Below, piece after piece: positions 34,544 through 44,076 of a DNA stretch of 64,000 bases (position 1 is the stretch's first letter; every line of letters starts with the position of its first letter). Made by a program: the position numbers and the translations under genes. This DNA is from Tenacibaculum sp. M341 (GTDB lineage Bacteria > Bacteroidota > Bacteroidia > Flavobacteriales > Flavobacteriaceae), in assembly GCF_004337695.1 (NCBI RefSeq), contig NZ_SJXJ01000009.1, positions 124,001 through 188,000 of the forward strand. The letters are read 5' to 3'. Under the pieces are notes generated by a model. That model was not told the origin of the DNA and made no database searches. It saw nothing but the letters and a program-made list of their open reading frames with translations.

Positions 34544-36424
34544 ATGGAAGAAAAAAAATTTGATTTCAACTCTTTTATAGGAATGCTTTTATTAGGTGGT
34601 ATTCTACTATGGTGGATGAACACTGGTAATAAAGATGTTGAACAAGAACAATCTAACGAAACAAAAACCGAACAAGTTAGTACTAATCAAACAGAACAAG
34701 CAATTACAACTGATGTTGCTGTTAATGATTCACTAAAGCAAATTCAACTTAAAAGCCAACTTGGTGCTTTCTCATATGGTGCCATGAATGGTAAAGAAGG
34801 AGAAACAACTATAGAAAATGAGTTAATCAAATTAACTATTAGCAATAAAGGTGGAGAAATTACGAATGTATTAGTAAAAAACTACCAAACTTATGATTCT
34901 TTACCATTACATATTGTTAAAGACAAAAATGCATCTTTCAATATTAATTTTGGTACTACTGATAATAGAATTTTAAATACTAAAGATTTATTATTTATTC
35001 CTTCTAAAACTAAAAATGGAGAGAATACAGTATTATCTATGAAATTAAAGGTTTCTGAAAGCCAATATTTAGAATACCGTTATGAAATTAAGCCAAATGA
35101 TTACAAAATTGATTTTGCTGTTCGTTCTCAAGGTTTAGGAACTGTTATTAATAGCAGTCAAAAAATCAGTTTAAATTGGGATTTAAAAGCACTTCGTAAA
35201 GAGAAAAGTATGCGTACAGAAAATATGTACACATATTACTACTACAAAGAAGATGGTGATGTTGAATATTTACAAATGAAAGATGATGATATTGTAAATA
35301 ATGTTGAATGGGTGGCATACAAACAACACTTCTTTTCAGCTGCTCTATTAACAGACACTCCTTTTAACGATGCTAAACTGAAGTCTGTAGACTATGCTGG
35401 TGAAGAAGTTGATAGCGTGTTTACTAAAACATTCTCTATTAACACTCCTTTAGCTTTAAAAAATGGAGAGTTAAATTATAACATGCAATGGTTTTACGGA
35501 CCAACAGAATACAACTTATTAAAGACCTATGAAGGAACAGACTTAGTTGAAATAAGTGATTTAGGTTGGGGAATTTTTGGTTTCTTAAACCGAAATGTTT
35601 TTTACCCTGTTTTTAATGTATTAAAAGGATTTATTGGAAACTATGGTTTAATTATTATTTTAATGACAATTGTTGTTAGAATTATTTTATCACCTGTTTT
35701 ATATAAATCATATTTATCAAGTGCTAAAATGAAGGTTATTCGTCCAGAAATGGAGGAAATCAATAAAAAGTACCCAGGTTCTGAAAACGCGATGAAGCGT
35801 CAACAAGAAATTATGGCGGTTCAAAGAAAAGCTGGTGTAAGTATGATGTCTGGTTGTATACCTGCATTACTTCAAATGCCTGTGTTCTTCGCTTTATTTA
35901 AGTTTTTCCCTACCAATATTGATCTTCGTCAAAAAGCATTTTTATGGGCTAACGATTTATCGTCTTATGATGTAATATTTAAGCTTCCTTTTAATATTCC
36001 TTATTATGGAAATCACATTAGTTTATTTCCAATTTTGGCTTCGTTAGCTATCTTTTTCTATATGAAAATGAATCAAAGTCAACAAGCAAACATGCAAGCT
36101 CCACCACAAGAAGGTATGCCTGATATGAGTAAAATGATGAAGTATATGATTTACTTCTCTCCTATTATGATGTTATTCTTCTTTAACAATTATGCAAGTG
36201 GATTAAGTTTATATTACTTTATATCTAACTTATTAACTATTGCTATAATGCTTGTAATTAAAAACTTTGTAATTGACGAAGCTAAAATTCATGCACAAAT
36301 TGAAGAAAACAAAAAGAAGCCTGTTAAGAAAAGTAAATTTAGAGAGCGTTTAGATGCTGCAATGAAACAAGCTCAAGAACAACAAGAAGCTCAAAAAAGA
36401 GCTGCAAATAAAAAAAAGAAATAG
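34544..36424 (+). CDS. yidC: Membrane protein insertase YidC
   Basis: A 626-aa inner-membrane insertase. The N-terminal anchor helix (about 9-26) is followed by a large periplasmic beta-sandwich domain (about 75-345). The conserved five-helix YidC/Oxa1 core (about 365-590) follows, with NYGLIIILMTIVVRIIL, the cytoplasmic coiled hairpin (KMKVIRPEMEEINKKYPG) and LLQMPVFFALFKFF. A basic tail ends in KKKK. It inserts membrane proteins alone or with SecYEG. It is monocistronic with its own promoter and terminator. Confidence 0.96.
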   Translation: MEEKKFDFNSFIGMLLLGGILLWWMNTGNKDVEQEQSNETKTEQVSTNQTEQAITTDVAVNDSLKQIQLKSQLGAFSYGAMNGKEGETTIENELIKLTISNKGGEITNVLVKNYQTYDSLPLHIVKDKNASFNINFGTTDNRILNTKDLLFIPSKTKNGENTVLSMKLKVSESQYLEYRYEIKPNDYKIDFAVRSQGLGTVINSSQKISLNWDLKALRKEKSMRTENMYTYYYYKEDGDVEYLQMKDDDIVNNVEWVAYKQHFFSAALLTDTPFNDAKLKSVDYAGEEVDSVFTKTFSINTPLALKNGELNYNMQWFYGPTEYNLLKTYEGTDLVEISDLGWGIFGFLNRNVFYPVFNVLKGFIGNYGLIIILMTIVVRIILSPVLYKSYLSSAKMKVIRPEMEEINKKYPGSENAMKRQQEIMAVQRKAGVSMMSGCIPALLQMPVFFALFKFFPTNIDLRQKAFLWANDLSSYDVIFKLPFNIPYYGNHISLFPILASLAIFFYMKMNQSQQANMQAPPQEGMPDMSKMMKYMIYFSPIMMLFFFNNYASGLSLYYFISNLLTIAIMLVIKNFVIDEAKIHAQIEENKKKPVKKSKFRERLDAAMKQAQEQQEAQKRAANKKKK

Positions 36425-36466
36425 AAATTCTATCGTTAATTAGATTTACATCTTTTATATAATTTT

Positions 36467-36498
36467 AAAACCGTTTTGTTAAACAAAACGGTTTTTTT
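36467..36498 (+). terminator. Terminator of yidC
   Basis: AAAACCGTTTTG and CAAAACGGTTTT form a 12-bp stem with a 5-base loop followed by T, 42 bases after the stop. Confidence 0.88.
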
Positions 36499-36578
36499 CT
36501 TTAACATATCTTTAACTATAAGTGATTAAACCAATTGTGAACTTAGTTGTCTAATTTGAATTATATCAAATCATACTA

Positions 36579-39023
36579 ATGAAAAAAATTACACTTATAT
36601 TTTTTCTTTTAAGCATTTCTCTTTTTGCTCAAACAAAAAAAATACCACGAATAACAGTAACGGGTAAAATTATAGAAGCCAGTACCAAACAACCTTTAGA
36701 GTATGCTACTTTAATTTTAACCAACAAAAAAAACAATAAAATAACTGGTGGAGTTACCAATTTGAAAGGTAACTTTAATATTGAGGTTCCTAAGGGGGAT
36801 TATCTTATGAAGGTTGAATTTATAGGATTCAAAACAAAACAACTTCCAGAGAGAAAACTTATCAAAAGCACAAATTTAGGAACTATTACTCTTTCTGAAG
36901 ATGCTGAAACTTTAGATGAAGTTGAAATTATCGCTGAAAAATCGACTGTTGAAATTAGATTAGACAAGAAAATTTTTAATGTTGGAAAAGACATGACCAT
37001 CAAAGGAGGAAATGCATCTGATGTATTAGATAATGTTCCCTCTGTAAATGTTGATGCCGAAGGTGCTGTAAGTTTAAGAGGAAATGAAAATGTTCGTATT
37101 TTAATAGATGGTAAACCTTCTGCTCTTGTAGGTTTAAGCGGAACAGATGCTTTGAGAAATTTACCTGCTGATGCTATTGAAAAAGTAGAAGTGATTACCT
37201 CTCCGTCTGCAAGATACGATGCTGAAGGAACTGCTGGTATTTTAAACATTATTCTTAGAAAAGGTAAAATAACAGGTTTTAACGGATCTATAAATACTTC
37301 TGTAGGGAATCCTGATTTGGCTCAGATTGGAGGAAACTTAAATTACAGAACTAAAAAACTAAACATCTTTACTAATTTAGGATACAGATATCGTAAGGGT
37401 CCTGGTAACTCATTAACCAACTTTACATACATCAACGAAACCACTAGAGCTATTGATAGCACAAGAATAGAAGACAGAGATTTTGATAGAAAGAGTAACA
37501 ACTTTAATTCTTCATTAGGTTTAGAGTATTACTTAACCAAAAATAGTTCTATTACAGGTACAGTTTTCTACAGAAAATCTAAAGGAGATGATGTAGCTAC
37601 AAACAATATTGATGTGTTTGAATTTGAAGATCCTAATCTTGTTTTATTAGACCAAGTTAGAATTGAAAATGAAGAAGAAGACGGAACTGATATTCAATAT
37701 GCTTTAAATTACACTAATAATTTTGATGGTAAAGGTCAACGTTTAAATATCGATTTACAATACAGTGAAAGTGACGAAACTGAAAACGCTCCTATTACAG
37801 TCAACGGAGCTTTATCTGAACAAAACTCTCAAATTACTAATTCTATTGATCGACTTTTACAACTAGATTACGTGTTACCTATTGGCGAAAATAGTCAGTT
37901 TGAAGCTGGACATAAATCTACATTACAAAATTTAGATTCTGATTTTAGAGTAAGATTTACAGACCCTTCGATTACTTTTGATCCTTCTAATGAAATTAAC
38001 TTCAAACAAAATGTTTATGCTTTTTACGCTCAGTTTGGTAGTAAAATCAACAAGTTTTCGTATTTGCTTGGTTTAAGAACAGAAATAACAGATATTGATT
38101 TAACAGTGTTTACAACAGATCAATCATCAGAAATAGATTTTACAGAACTTTTTCCAACTATTAACTTAGGGTATGAATTGAGTGAAAATGATAACATAAC
38201 ACTGGGATACAGTAGAAGACTAGAAAGACCTCGTTTTTGGTTTTTAAATCCTTTTGAAAGCAGAAGTTCTAACACAAGTATTTTTAGAGGAAACCCAAGT
38301 TTAACTCCAACATTTACTAGTTCTTTTGATTTAGGTTATAATACAAGAATTAAAAAAATAAATCTTGGTGCTTCTTTATACTACCAACACTCTACAGATT
38401 TAATAAGACGTGTTTCTATCATAGAAAATAGAAGTGGAACAAATGTATTTATTAGTCAGCCTGTAAATTTAAACGACGAACAACGTTATGGATTTGAATT
38501 TACAAGTAACTATAATGTTTCTAAAAAAGTTAGATTATCTGGATCATTTAACTTTTTTAAATTTAAAACAGATGCGTTTACATACACATATACCGCAAAT
38601 GACGGAGAAAGTATTACTACACCTTTAGATGAAGTAAATCAAAGTACTTGGTTTGCTCGATTCAATTCACGAATTACATTACCTGCAAAAATTCAATGGC
38701 AAACACGTTTATCTTATCGTGGACCACAATCTAATGCACAAAGTGACAGAGAAGGAATTTTTGTTACAAACTTAGGTTTTAGTAAAGACTTGTTTAAAGA
38801 AAAAGCCACATTAGTTTTAAATGTAAGTGATTTATTTAATTCTCGTAAAAGAGAAAGTACTACTTATTTTGGTGGTAGAGAAGCTCCTGAAACAATTTCT
38901 AATGGAATATTTCAATGGAGAGAACGTCAAATTACATTAAACTTTACGTACAGATTCAATCAAAAAAAGAAACGAGAACGATCTAGACGTGAATATGATG
39001 GTGATGGTGGTGGAGAATTTTAA
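36579..39023 (+). CDS. TonB-dependent-receptor-like outer membrane beta-barrel protein
   Basis: An 814-aa outer-membrane protein. It has a signal peptide (ending LFAQ), then a CarboxypepD_reg-like domain (about 25-105) and a plug domain (about 130-225: IKGGNASDVLDNVPSVNVDAEG, SLRGNENVRILIDG, IEKVEVITSPSARYDAEG, GILNIILRKG). A long 20+-strand barrel of the OMP_b-brl_3 type follows. These import or bind unknown ligands, and the family's role is poorly defined. The charged, Gly-Asp-rich C-terminus (DGDGGGEF) is not a typical barrel end with a terminal aromatic residue, although the final Phe is. It is monocistronic; no SusD partner. Confidence 0.88.
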   Translation: MKKITLIFFLLSISLFAQTKKIPRITVTGKIIEASTKQPLEYATLILTNKKNNKITGGVTNLKGNFNIEVPKGDYLMKVEFIGFKTKQLPERKLIKSTNLGTITLSEDAETLDEVEIIAEKSTVEIRLDKKIFNVGKDMTIKGGNASDVLDNVPSVNVDAEGAVSLRGNENVRILIDGKPSALVGLSGTDALRNLPADAIEKVEVITSPSARYDAEGTAGILNIILRKGKITGFNGSINTSVGNPDLAQIGGNLNYRTKKLNIFTNLGYRYRKGPGNSLTNFTYINETTRAIDSTRIEDRDFDRKSNNFNSSLGLEYYLTKNSSITGTVFYRKSKGDDVATNNIDVFEFEDPNLVLLDQVRIENEEEDGTDIQYALNYTNNFDGKGQRLNIDLQYSESDETENAPITVNGALSEQNSQITNSIDRLLQLDYVLPIGENSQFEAGHKSTLQNLDSDFRVRFTDPSITFDPSNEINFKQNVYAFYAQFGSKINKFSYLLGLRTEITDIDLTVFTTDQSSEIDFTELFPTINLGYELSENDNITLGYSRRLERPRFWFLNPFESRSSNTSIFRGNPSLTPTFTSSFDLGYNTRIKKINLGASLYYQHSTDLIRRVSIIENRSGTNVFISQPVNLNDEQRYGFEFTSNYNVSKKVRLSGSFNFFKFKTDAFTYTYTANDGESITTPLDEVNQSTWFARFNSRITLPAKIQWQTRLSYRGPQSNAQSDREGIFVTNLGFSKDLFKEKATLVLNVSDLFNSRKRESTTYFGGREAPETISNGIFQWRERQITLNFTYRFNQKKKRERSRREYDGDGGGEF

Positions 39024-39033
39024 AAATTTAACG

Positions 39034-39066
39034 GGTGTGTTGTTTTATATAACACACCTTTTTTTT
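39034..39066 (+). terminator. Terminator of the barrel gene
   Basis: GGTGTGTT and AACACACC form an 8-bp stem with a 9-base loop followed by eight T. Confidence 0.82.
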
Positions 39067-39090
39067 ATAAATCTTACTAATCGTTATTTA

Positions 39091-39708
39091 TTATTTTAAA
39101 GTAACTAAATAAACTTTACCTCCGTACTTAGGAGTTAACTCATATTTTAATTTTGAATCTATCGCTTTTAAAAACCTTTGTGTTTCTCTCATATTTGCAT
39201 TATCAACATACACAATTGTTTTTTTATGAAAATTAGGTTCTAATAATTCGAAAACAGCTAGATATAAATCTTTCCAACCATCTAAAAATAACAAATCAAT
39301 TGGCTGATTGTAATTTCTTAATGTATCAATAGCATTACCTATTCTCACTTCTATTAAATCATGTACTCCAGCTCTTTTAAAATTTTCTATCGCTGTTAAC
39401 GCCTTAGATTCAATCAACTCAGTTGTTACAATTGTACCATTAGTTTCTAATACTCCTTTTGCCAAAAACAAGGTAGATATACCAAATGAGGTTCCAAATT
39501 CAACAATATTTTTTAATTGATTTTCTTTAATTAAATTTTCTAATCCATCACCTTCATCTTTAGATATTGAAAGATATATATTTTTAAAATCTGATGGTTG
39601 CATAGGTCTAAAAACCGCTTTAGTTGCTTGACCTATCATTTTCAAATAATCATTTTTTGAGTCTTCAAATAACTCATTTATGGTTTCATCTATTTTTGTG
39701 TATTCCAT
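39091..39708 (-). CDS. O-methyltransferase-like SAM-dependent methyltransferase
   Basis: A 205-aa class I methyltransferase of the COG4122 type (catechol/caffeoyl-CoA-like). The SAM motif is NIVEFGTSFGISTLFLAKG, and further motifs are TTELIESKALTAIENFKRAG, the metal/substrate Asp in LLFLDGWKDLY and YVDNANM. The substrate is unknown. The gene is short, single and convergent with the barrel gene, with no clear relation to its neighbours. Confidence 0.82.
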   Translation of the reverse strand: MEYTKIDETINELFEDSKNDYLKMIGQATKAVFRPMQPSDFKNIYLSISKDEGDGLENLIKENQLKNIVEFGTSFGISTLFLAKGVLETNGTIVTTELIESKALTAIENFKRAGVHDLIEVRIGNAIDTLRNYNQPIDLLFLDGWKDLYLAVFELLEPNFHKKTIVYVDNANMRETQRFLKAIDSKLKYELTPKYGGKVYLVTLK

Positions 39709-39770
39709 TTAAACTTTAATTAAATTATATATGTTTTGTATTAATTATAATTGTGTGAAGGGGATAAAAA

Positions 39771-39804
39771 CAAAAGGAATATTAACCTCATAATATTCCT
39801 TTTG
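39771..39804. terminator. Terminator of the GMC operon
   Basis: A 14-bp perfect stem (39771-39784 with 39791-39804, CAAAAGGAATATTA) and a 6-base loop, 13 bases after the GMC stop. Confidence 0.82.
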
Positions 39805-39816
39805 TAATTGAAAAAA

Positions 39817-41400
39817 TTAATTTTCGTTTCTTATAAAATCAACAACTCTTTCAGCTACTAAAACTGTAGGAGCCATTGTGTGACCTGATATTAAATTAGG
39901 AATCACAGAAGCATCTGCTACCCTTAAATTTTCAATACCTCTCACCTGCAATTTTTCATTTACGACAGCCATTGGGTCTTCTTTTCTTCCCATTTTAGCT
40001 GTACCTACTGGATGGTAAATAGATTGAGCTCTATTTTTAATATAATCTTTTATTTCATCATCAGAAGCCTCTAAACTTAATGACACAGTATCTAAATCTG
40101 TAAACGGCGTTAATGAAGATGTTGTCGGAAACTTCATGGCTATTCTCATTCCATTGATGTAAGTTTTTACATCTTGTTCATCCCCTAGATAATTAGGGTT
40201 TACAAGAATAGTATCTTTAGGATCTGCAGAAGCCAATCTAATATTCCCTTTACTTTTAGGTTGAACTAATCCTACATCTATGTAATAACCTGCATTTTTA
40301 GGAGGTTCTTGCCCCCATTCTACCGGTGCATTAATATTAAACATCAATTCCATATCTGCCACTGGTACTTCAGGTGAAGACTTAAAGAAAGCTGCACTTG
40401 TATTTTGAACTACAGCCAATGGACCATATCCTGTTCTTCTCCACTCTTCTAATTGATTTGGATCATTTGGATTTGCTCTTAATGAAACACCAACTCCATC
40501 AGGAGAAACTACTCCAAAATCAGTTCTTAAATGATCTGCAAGATTCTCTCCCACTCCAGGTAAATCTTTTACAACTTCAATACCTAAACTTTTTAAATAA
40601 TCTGCTGGTCCAATACCTGAATGCATTAATATTTTAGGAGTAGCATACGCTCCTGTACAGATAACAACTTCTTTAGCAGCTCTTATTGTTTTTGTCTCAC
40701 CTTCTTGAAAATATTCAACACCTACTGCAATTCCATTTTCTATAATTACTTTTAATACGAAAGCTTCAGTTTGAATATTTAAATTTGAACGCAACCTTGC
40801 ACTATCTAAATAATTAGTTATTGTGTTATGTCTACGACCATTTTTAAAAATACTCTGCCAAACATCAAAACCTTCATTATTTACAGCGTTTAAATCATCT
40901 GTAGCTCCTAAACCCACTTCTACACAAGCTTGTTTAAAAACTTGTGTCATAAAAGTACCTTCGGGAGTTGTTTCTAGCTTCATCGGTCCACCAACACCTC
41001 TAAACTCGTTGGCTCCTCTATCACTATCTTCTATTTTAAGATACCACTTTAAAATAGTTTGCCAATCCCAACCATCTAAATTCCAACTATCGTAATTTGC
41101 GGCTGTTCCTCTTGACCAAGAACCTATATTAATAGCTGCAGAGCCTCCCATAACTTTACCTCTAGGCTGCATTACTTGTCTTCCATTCAACCCTGGTTGG
41201 GGTGTAGAATTATATCCCCAATTGGTATCTGGTGTCCACATAGTACCTGCTCCATTAGCAAAAGCAATACCTTCTTTTGTATTTTCACCACCTGCTTCAA
41301 GAAGTAAAACAGTTATAGTTGGATCTTCTGATAACCTTGATGCTACTACAGGTCCAGCTGTTCCACCACCTATTATAATGTAATCAAACTCTGTATTCAT
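39817..41400 (-). CDS. GMC-family FAD oxidoreductase (choline dehydrogenase-like)
   Basis: A 527-aa flavoenzyme with the N-terminal FAD-binding motif IIGGGTAGPVVASRLSED, the GMC signature GKVMGGSAAINIGSWSRG, VICTGAYATPKILMHSGIGP and the catalytic His pair region SIYHPVGTAKMG and ISGHTMAPT near the C-terminus. GMC enzymes oxidise alcohols. The substrate is unknown here; no betaine genes are near. No signal peptide was found. It is the last of the minus-strand cluster with the SnoaL/ABM lipoprotein and the SMP-30-like lipoprotein. Confidence 0.9.
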   Translation of the reverse strand: MNTEFDYIIIGGGTAGPVVASRLSEDPTITVLLLEAGGENTKEGIAFANGAGTMWTPDTNWGYNSTPQPGLNGRQVMQPRGKVMGGSAAINIGSWSRGTAANYDSWNLDGWDWQTILKWYLKIEDSDRGANEFRGVGGPMKLETTPEGTFMTQVFKQACVEVGLGATDDLNAVNNEGFDVWQSIFKNGRRHNTITNYLDSARLRSNLNIQTEAFVLKVIIENGIAVGVEYFQEGETKTIRAAKEVVICTGAYATPKILMHSGIGPADYLKSLGIEVVKDLPGVGENLADHLRTDFGVVSPDGVGVSLRANPNDPNQLEEWRRTGYGPLAVVQNTSAAFFKSSPEVPVADMELMFNINAPVEWGQEPPKNAGYYIDVGLVQPKSKGNIRLASADPKDTILVNPNYLGDEQDVKTYINGMRIAMKFPTTSSLTPFTDLDTVSLSLEASDDEIKDYIKNRAQSIYHPVGTAKMGRKEDPMAVVNEKLQVRGIENLRVADASVIPNLISGHTMAPTVLVAERVVDFIRNEN

Positions 41401-41474
41401 TTTTTTAATCTATTTGTTTAAAGAGGCAAATACCATTGAATTGATATCTACCTCTAATCTTAAACTAAATCAAA

Positions 41475-42932
41475 CTAGAACTTCCCGTTTGAATTCTTCC
41501 ATGCTGATTTTGCTGGAATAGTAGTAATCACATCCCAATGCTCAACAATTTTACCTTCTTCTAATCTAAATAAGTCATAAAAAGCTGTATGATCCCCTTT
41601 ACCAAACTTTCCTTCACTCATAGTTAATACAAAGTTTCCTTGACCTAATACTTTATGAAGTTTTGTATACTCCATTACCAATCCGTTTTCAGCAAAATAT
41701 TTCATTGCCTCTCCAAAACCTTTTAAACCATCTGCTACAGCAGGATTGTGTTGGATATATTTTTCTGGATTGATATAAGTTGTTAGCTTATCCATTTCAT
41801 GACCTAACAAAACTTTTTCAATAAAATCTTTTACTGTTTTTTTGTTCGCTTCAGTTTTATCTAAATCTGTTAAAGAAGTAGCTCCATCAAATTGAGTTCT
41901 ACCGCTAGGATTTGGTTTCTGAACTTCTAAAAGATTATCCCAATGCTCAACAATTTTTCCATTTTCAAACTTGAAAACATCAAATCCTGCTTTTGGTCCA
42001 AAGAAATCATATTTAGTATGAGTAAATACATAGTCTCCATCTTCAAAAGCACGAATTACTTCTGCTTTAAAACCTTGTGGAGGCGCATGCTGCATAACTT
42101 CACCAAACCCTTTTAAACCATCAGCTACATCTAAATTATGTTGGATGTATTTTTCTGGATTGATATAAGAAATAGGTTCTTTATCTCCTGTATTAAAACT
42201 GTTTAACAATGCTACAACCTTCTCTTTGTTTTGTAATTGATTCTTGTTACCTGTTAAAGCAGTTAAAGATTCACATCTTGACATCCAAATAGTTGATTGG
42301 TTCATCATTCCCATAAACTCTTTAGAAATTGGGTTGTTCATAAAAGGTTGTAATGCAGCATCTGAATTTTCTTTGTTATCCCAATAAATTACAACAACCT
42401 GATCTCCTTTATCGTCTACCCCTGTAATTCGTTGTAAAAATCCTTTTCTTTTAGCAGTAACATCCGTCTCTACTTTCTTATTAATTTTATCAAAAGCTTT
42501 AATATCTGCACCGTCTTTAGTTTTAAAAGACATCACTTCTACAAAATCGCTATTATTAGCCTTAAATTCATCTTCTATTGTATAACGTGCCATTTTCATA
42601 CTTGTAGGATCTATCATACCTGCATAATCAGCAACAGAAGTATCTGCCATAAATTTTTTCATAGAAGCATCTGCATCTTGAGCTGTATTCCAATATACTA
42701 ACACAACATATTCTCCTTGATCATTTACGCTGCTTTGACGTTTAATAAAACCAGGCTGCTTGCTTGTAAAATTACTTTCTACTTCAGCATCTAGCTTATT
42801 AAAATCTAAATGGTTTGCCGTAGTTTTTAAATTAAAACTAGTTACTTCTAGTACATATTTCTTTTTTTCTGCTTCTGTACAGTTTGCAAATAATACTGTA
42901 ATCATTGCTATCATTAATATTTTAAGTTTCAT
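41475..42932 (-). CDS. Lipoprotein with two ABM-like and two SnoaL-like domains
   Basis: A 485-aa lipoprotein (lipobox VLFANC, Cys18). Two tandem dimeric-barrel segments follow (about 27-115 and 126-215; compare FNKLDAEVESNFTSKQPGFIKRQSSV with FDKINKKVETDVTAKRKGFLQRITGV). These resemble antibiotic-biosynthesis monooxygenase (ABM) folds. Two SnoaL/NTF2-like segments follow (about 232-345 and 360-475), each with NPEKYIQHN, ADGLKGFGE and KIVEHWD. The duplication in both halves is plain from the sequence. Activity is unknown; SnoaL-like domains can be cyclases, isomerases or hydrolases. It lies 16 bases after the SMP-30-like gene. Confidence 0.8.
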   Translation of the reverse strand: MKLKILMIAMITVLFANCTEAEKKKYVLEVTSFNLKTTANHLDFNKLDAEVESNFTSKQPGFIKRQSSVNDQGEYVVLVYWNTAQDADASMKKFMADTSVADYAGMIDPTSMKMARYTIEDEFKANNSDFVEVMSFKTKDGADIKAFDKINKKVETDVTAKRKGFLQRITGVDDKGDQVVVIYWDNKENSDAALQPFMNNPISKEFMGMMNQSTIWMSRCESLTALTGNKNQLQNKEKVVALLNSFNTGDKEPISYINPEKYIQHNLDVADGLKGFGEVMQHAPPQGFKAEVIRAFEDGDYVFTHTKYDFFGPKAGFDVFKFENGKIVEHWDNLLEVQKPNPSGRTQFDGATSLTDLDKTEANKKTVKDFIEKVLLGHEMDKLTTYINPEKYIQHNPAVADGLKGFGEAMKYFAENGLVMEYTKLHKVLGQGNFVLTMSEGKFGKGDHTAFYDLFRLEEGKIVEHWDVITTIPAKSAWKNSNGKF

Positions 42933-42948
42933 AATTCGTATTTAGTTT

Positions 42949-43938
42949 TTATAATTTTATTATCTCTATATTGAATGGCATCTCTTGAGTAACTCCGAAG
43001 AACACTCCTAATTGAGACTCAGCAACAAAAACATATTCATTACCGTTATCTGACAAATACCATACTCCAGAAGGATTAAATAATCCACTCTTAACCACAG
43101 ATCCCTCACCTGTAGTAGCATCACTTAAAACTACTTTGTATACTACACCTCCATCATTAGAACCTAAACTAGCATCGTTTGTAGCATAGTATATTGTGTT
43201 GTTACCATCCCAAGAAATACCATCAATATCAATTTCTGCAATACCAGAAACCGTTACTTCTTGAACTGTTCCAGCATCACCATTGCTAGTGATAGGGATA
43301 TACCATAACTTTCCACCTTGAGCTACATAAAAAGCATCTTTTCCGTTATAGATCATACCTCCAAGACCTCCTTTTGTAGGATCCCAAGCAGAAGCATCAG
43401 GTGTTAACCAATTAGTAACAGCATTAGTTACAGGATCAACTTTAAAAATTCTAGGTGTAGAAAAATCTCCAGCATAATATTTTCCATTTACTATTTGTAC
43501 AGACTGCGCTGTAGTACCTAATGGATACTCCCATTCACCACTTTTAGCACCAGTGCTAATATTATACTCTATTAGTTTACTTCCCTCTCCCTGAAAAGTG
43601 GTGAAGTTTAAATTGTTAATATTACTTAAAAGCACATTTCCATCACTCGTAAAACCCCAAGCTTGTGGATAACCAGTTTCTGCTGGTGCAAACTCTTCTT
43701 CTGTAGCTTGTTCTTTAGTTAAATCAAAAGACTTTACTGAACCATCACCGAATCCACTAGCAAAAAGTTTTCCATCTACTATAATAATATCCTCCGGAAA
43801 AAAAGTATTATCTGCTATACTCAAATTACTTGGTATAACTAGTGGTGTTTTGGTATCAACTACCTTTTCATCACTACAAGACCAAGTAGCTGCTAATAAT
43901 AGAGCAATAGCTATGGAACTGAATTTAAAATTTCTCAT
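42949..43938 (-). CDS. SMP-30/gluconolactonase-like beta-propeller lipoprotein
   Basis: A 329-aa lipoprotein (Cys21 after the hydrophobic stretch, ATWSCSDEK) folding as a six-bladed beta-propeller of the SMP-30/NHL type. Repeats such as DIIIVDGKLFASGFGDGSV, SVQIVNGKYYAGDFSTPRIFKVD and WDGNNTIYYATND are visible. Relatives hydrolyse lactones or bind sugars; catalytic metal ligands could not be assigned. It is the first gene downstream of the AraC-family regulator, with a -7 element in the gap. Confidence 0.78.
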   Translation of the reverse strand: MRNFKFSSIAIALLLAATWSCSDEKVVDTKTPLVIPSNLSIADNTFFPEDIIIVDGKLFASGFGDGSVKSFDLTKEQATEEEFAPAETGYPQAWGFTSDGNVLLSNINNLNFTTFQGEGSKLIEYNISTGAKSGEWEYPLGTTAQSVQIVNGKYYAGDFSTPRIFKVDPVTNAVTNWLTPDASAWDPTKGGLGGMIYNGKDAFYVAQGGKLWYIPITSNGDAGTVQEVTVSGIAEIDIDGISWDGNNTIYYATNDASLGSNDGGVVYKVVLSDATTGEGSVVKSGLFNPSGVWYLSDNGNEYVFVAESQLGVFFGVTQEMPFNIEIIKL

Positions 43939-43973
43939 TTTTAAAAAGTTTTTGAATGTTTTTTATAATGGTA

Positions 43974-43981
43974 CAAACCTA
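43974..43981 (-). promoter_or_regulatory. -7 element of the SMP-30/SnoaL/GMC operon
   Basis: On the minus strand it reads TAGGTTTG, 35 bases before the SMP-30-like start. No consensus -33 was seen, in keeping with activator dependence. Confidence 0.4.
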
Positions 43982-44076
43982 CCCATTAAGTAAGTTTAAA
44001 GGATTATCAAACCGAAACGAGAAATGGTAAAAGTGTAACCTAAATTAAATTAAGCTATGTAAAAAGTATGAGAAGA

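Noticed and set aside
14579..37578. The TetR-ABC-HlyD-TolC operon as exporter of the double-glycine peptide
   Set aside because: The ABC protein has no C39 peptidase domain and lies about 15 kb away, so a direct link is not supported.
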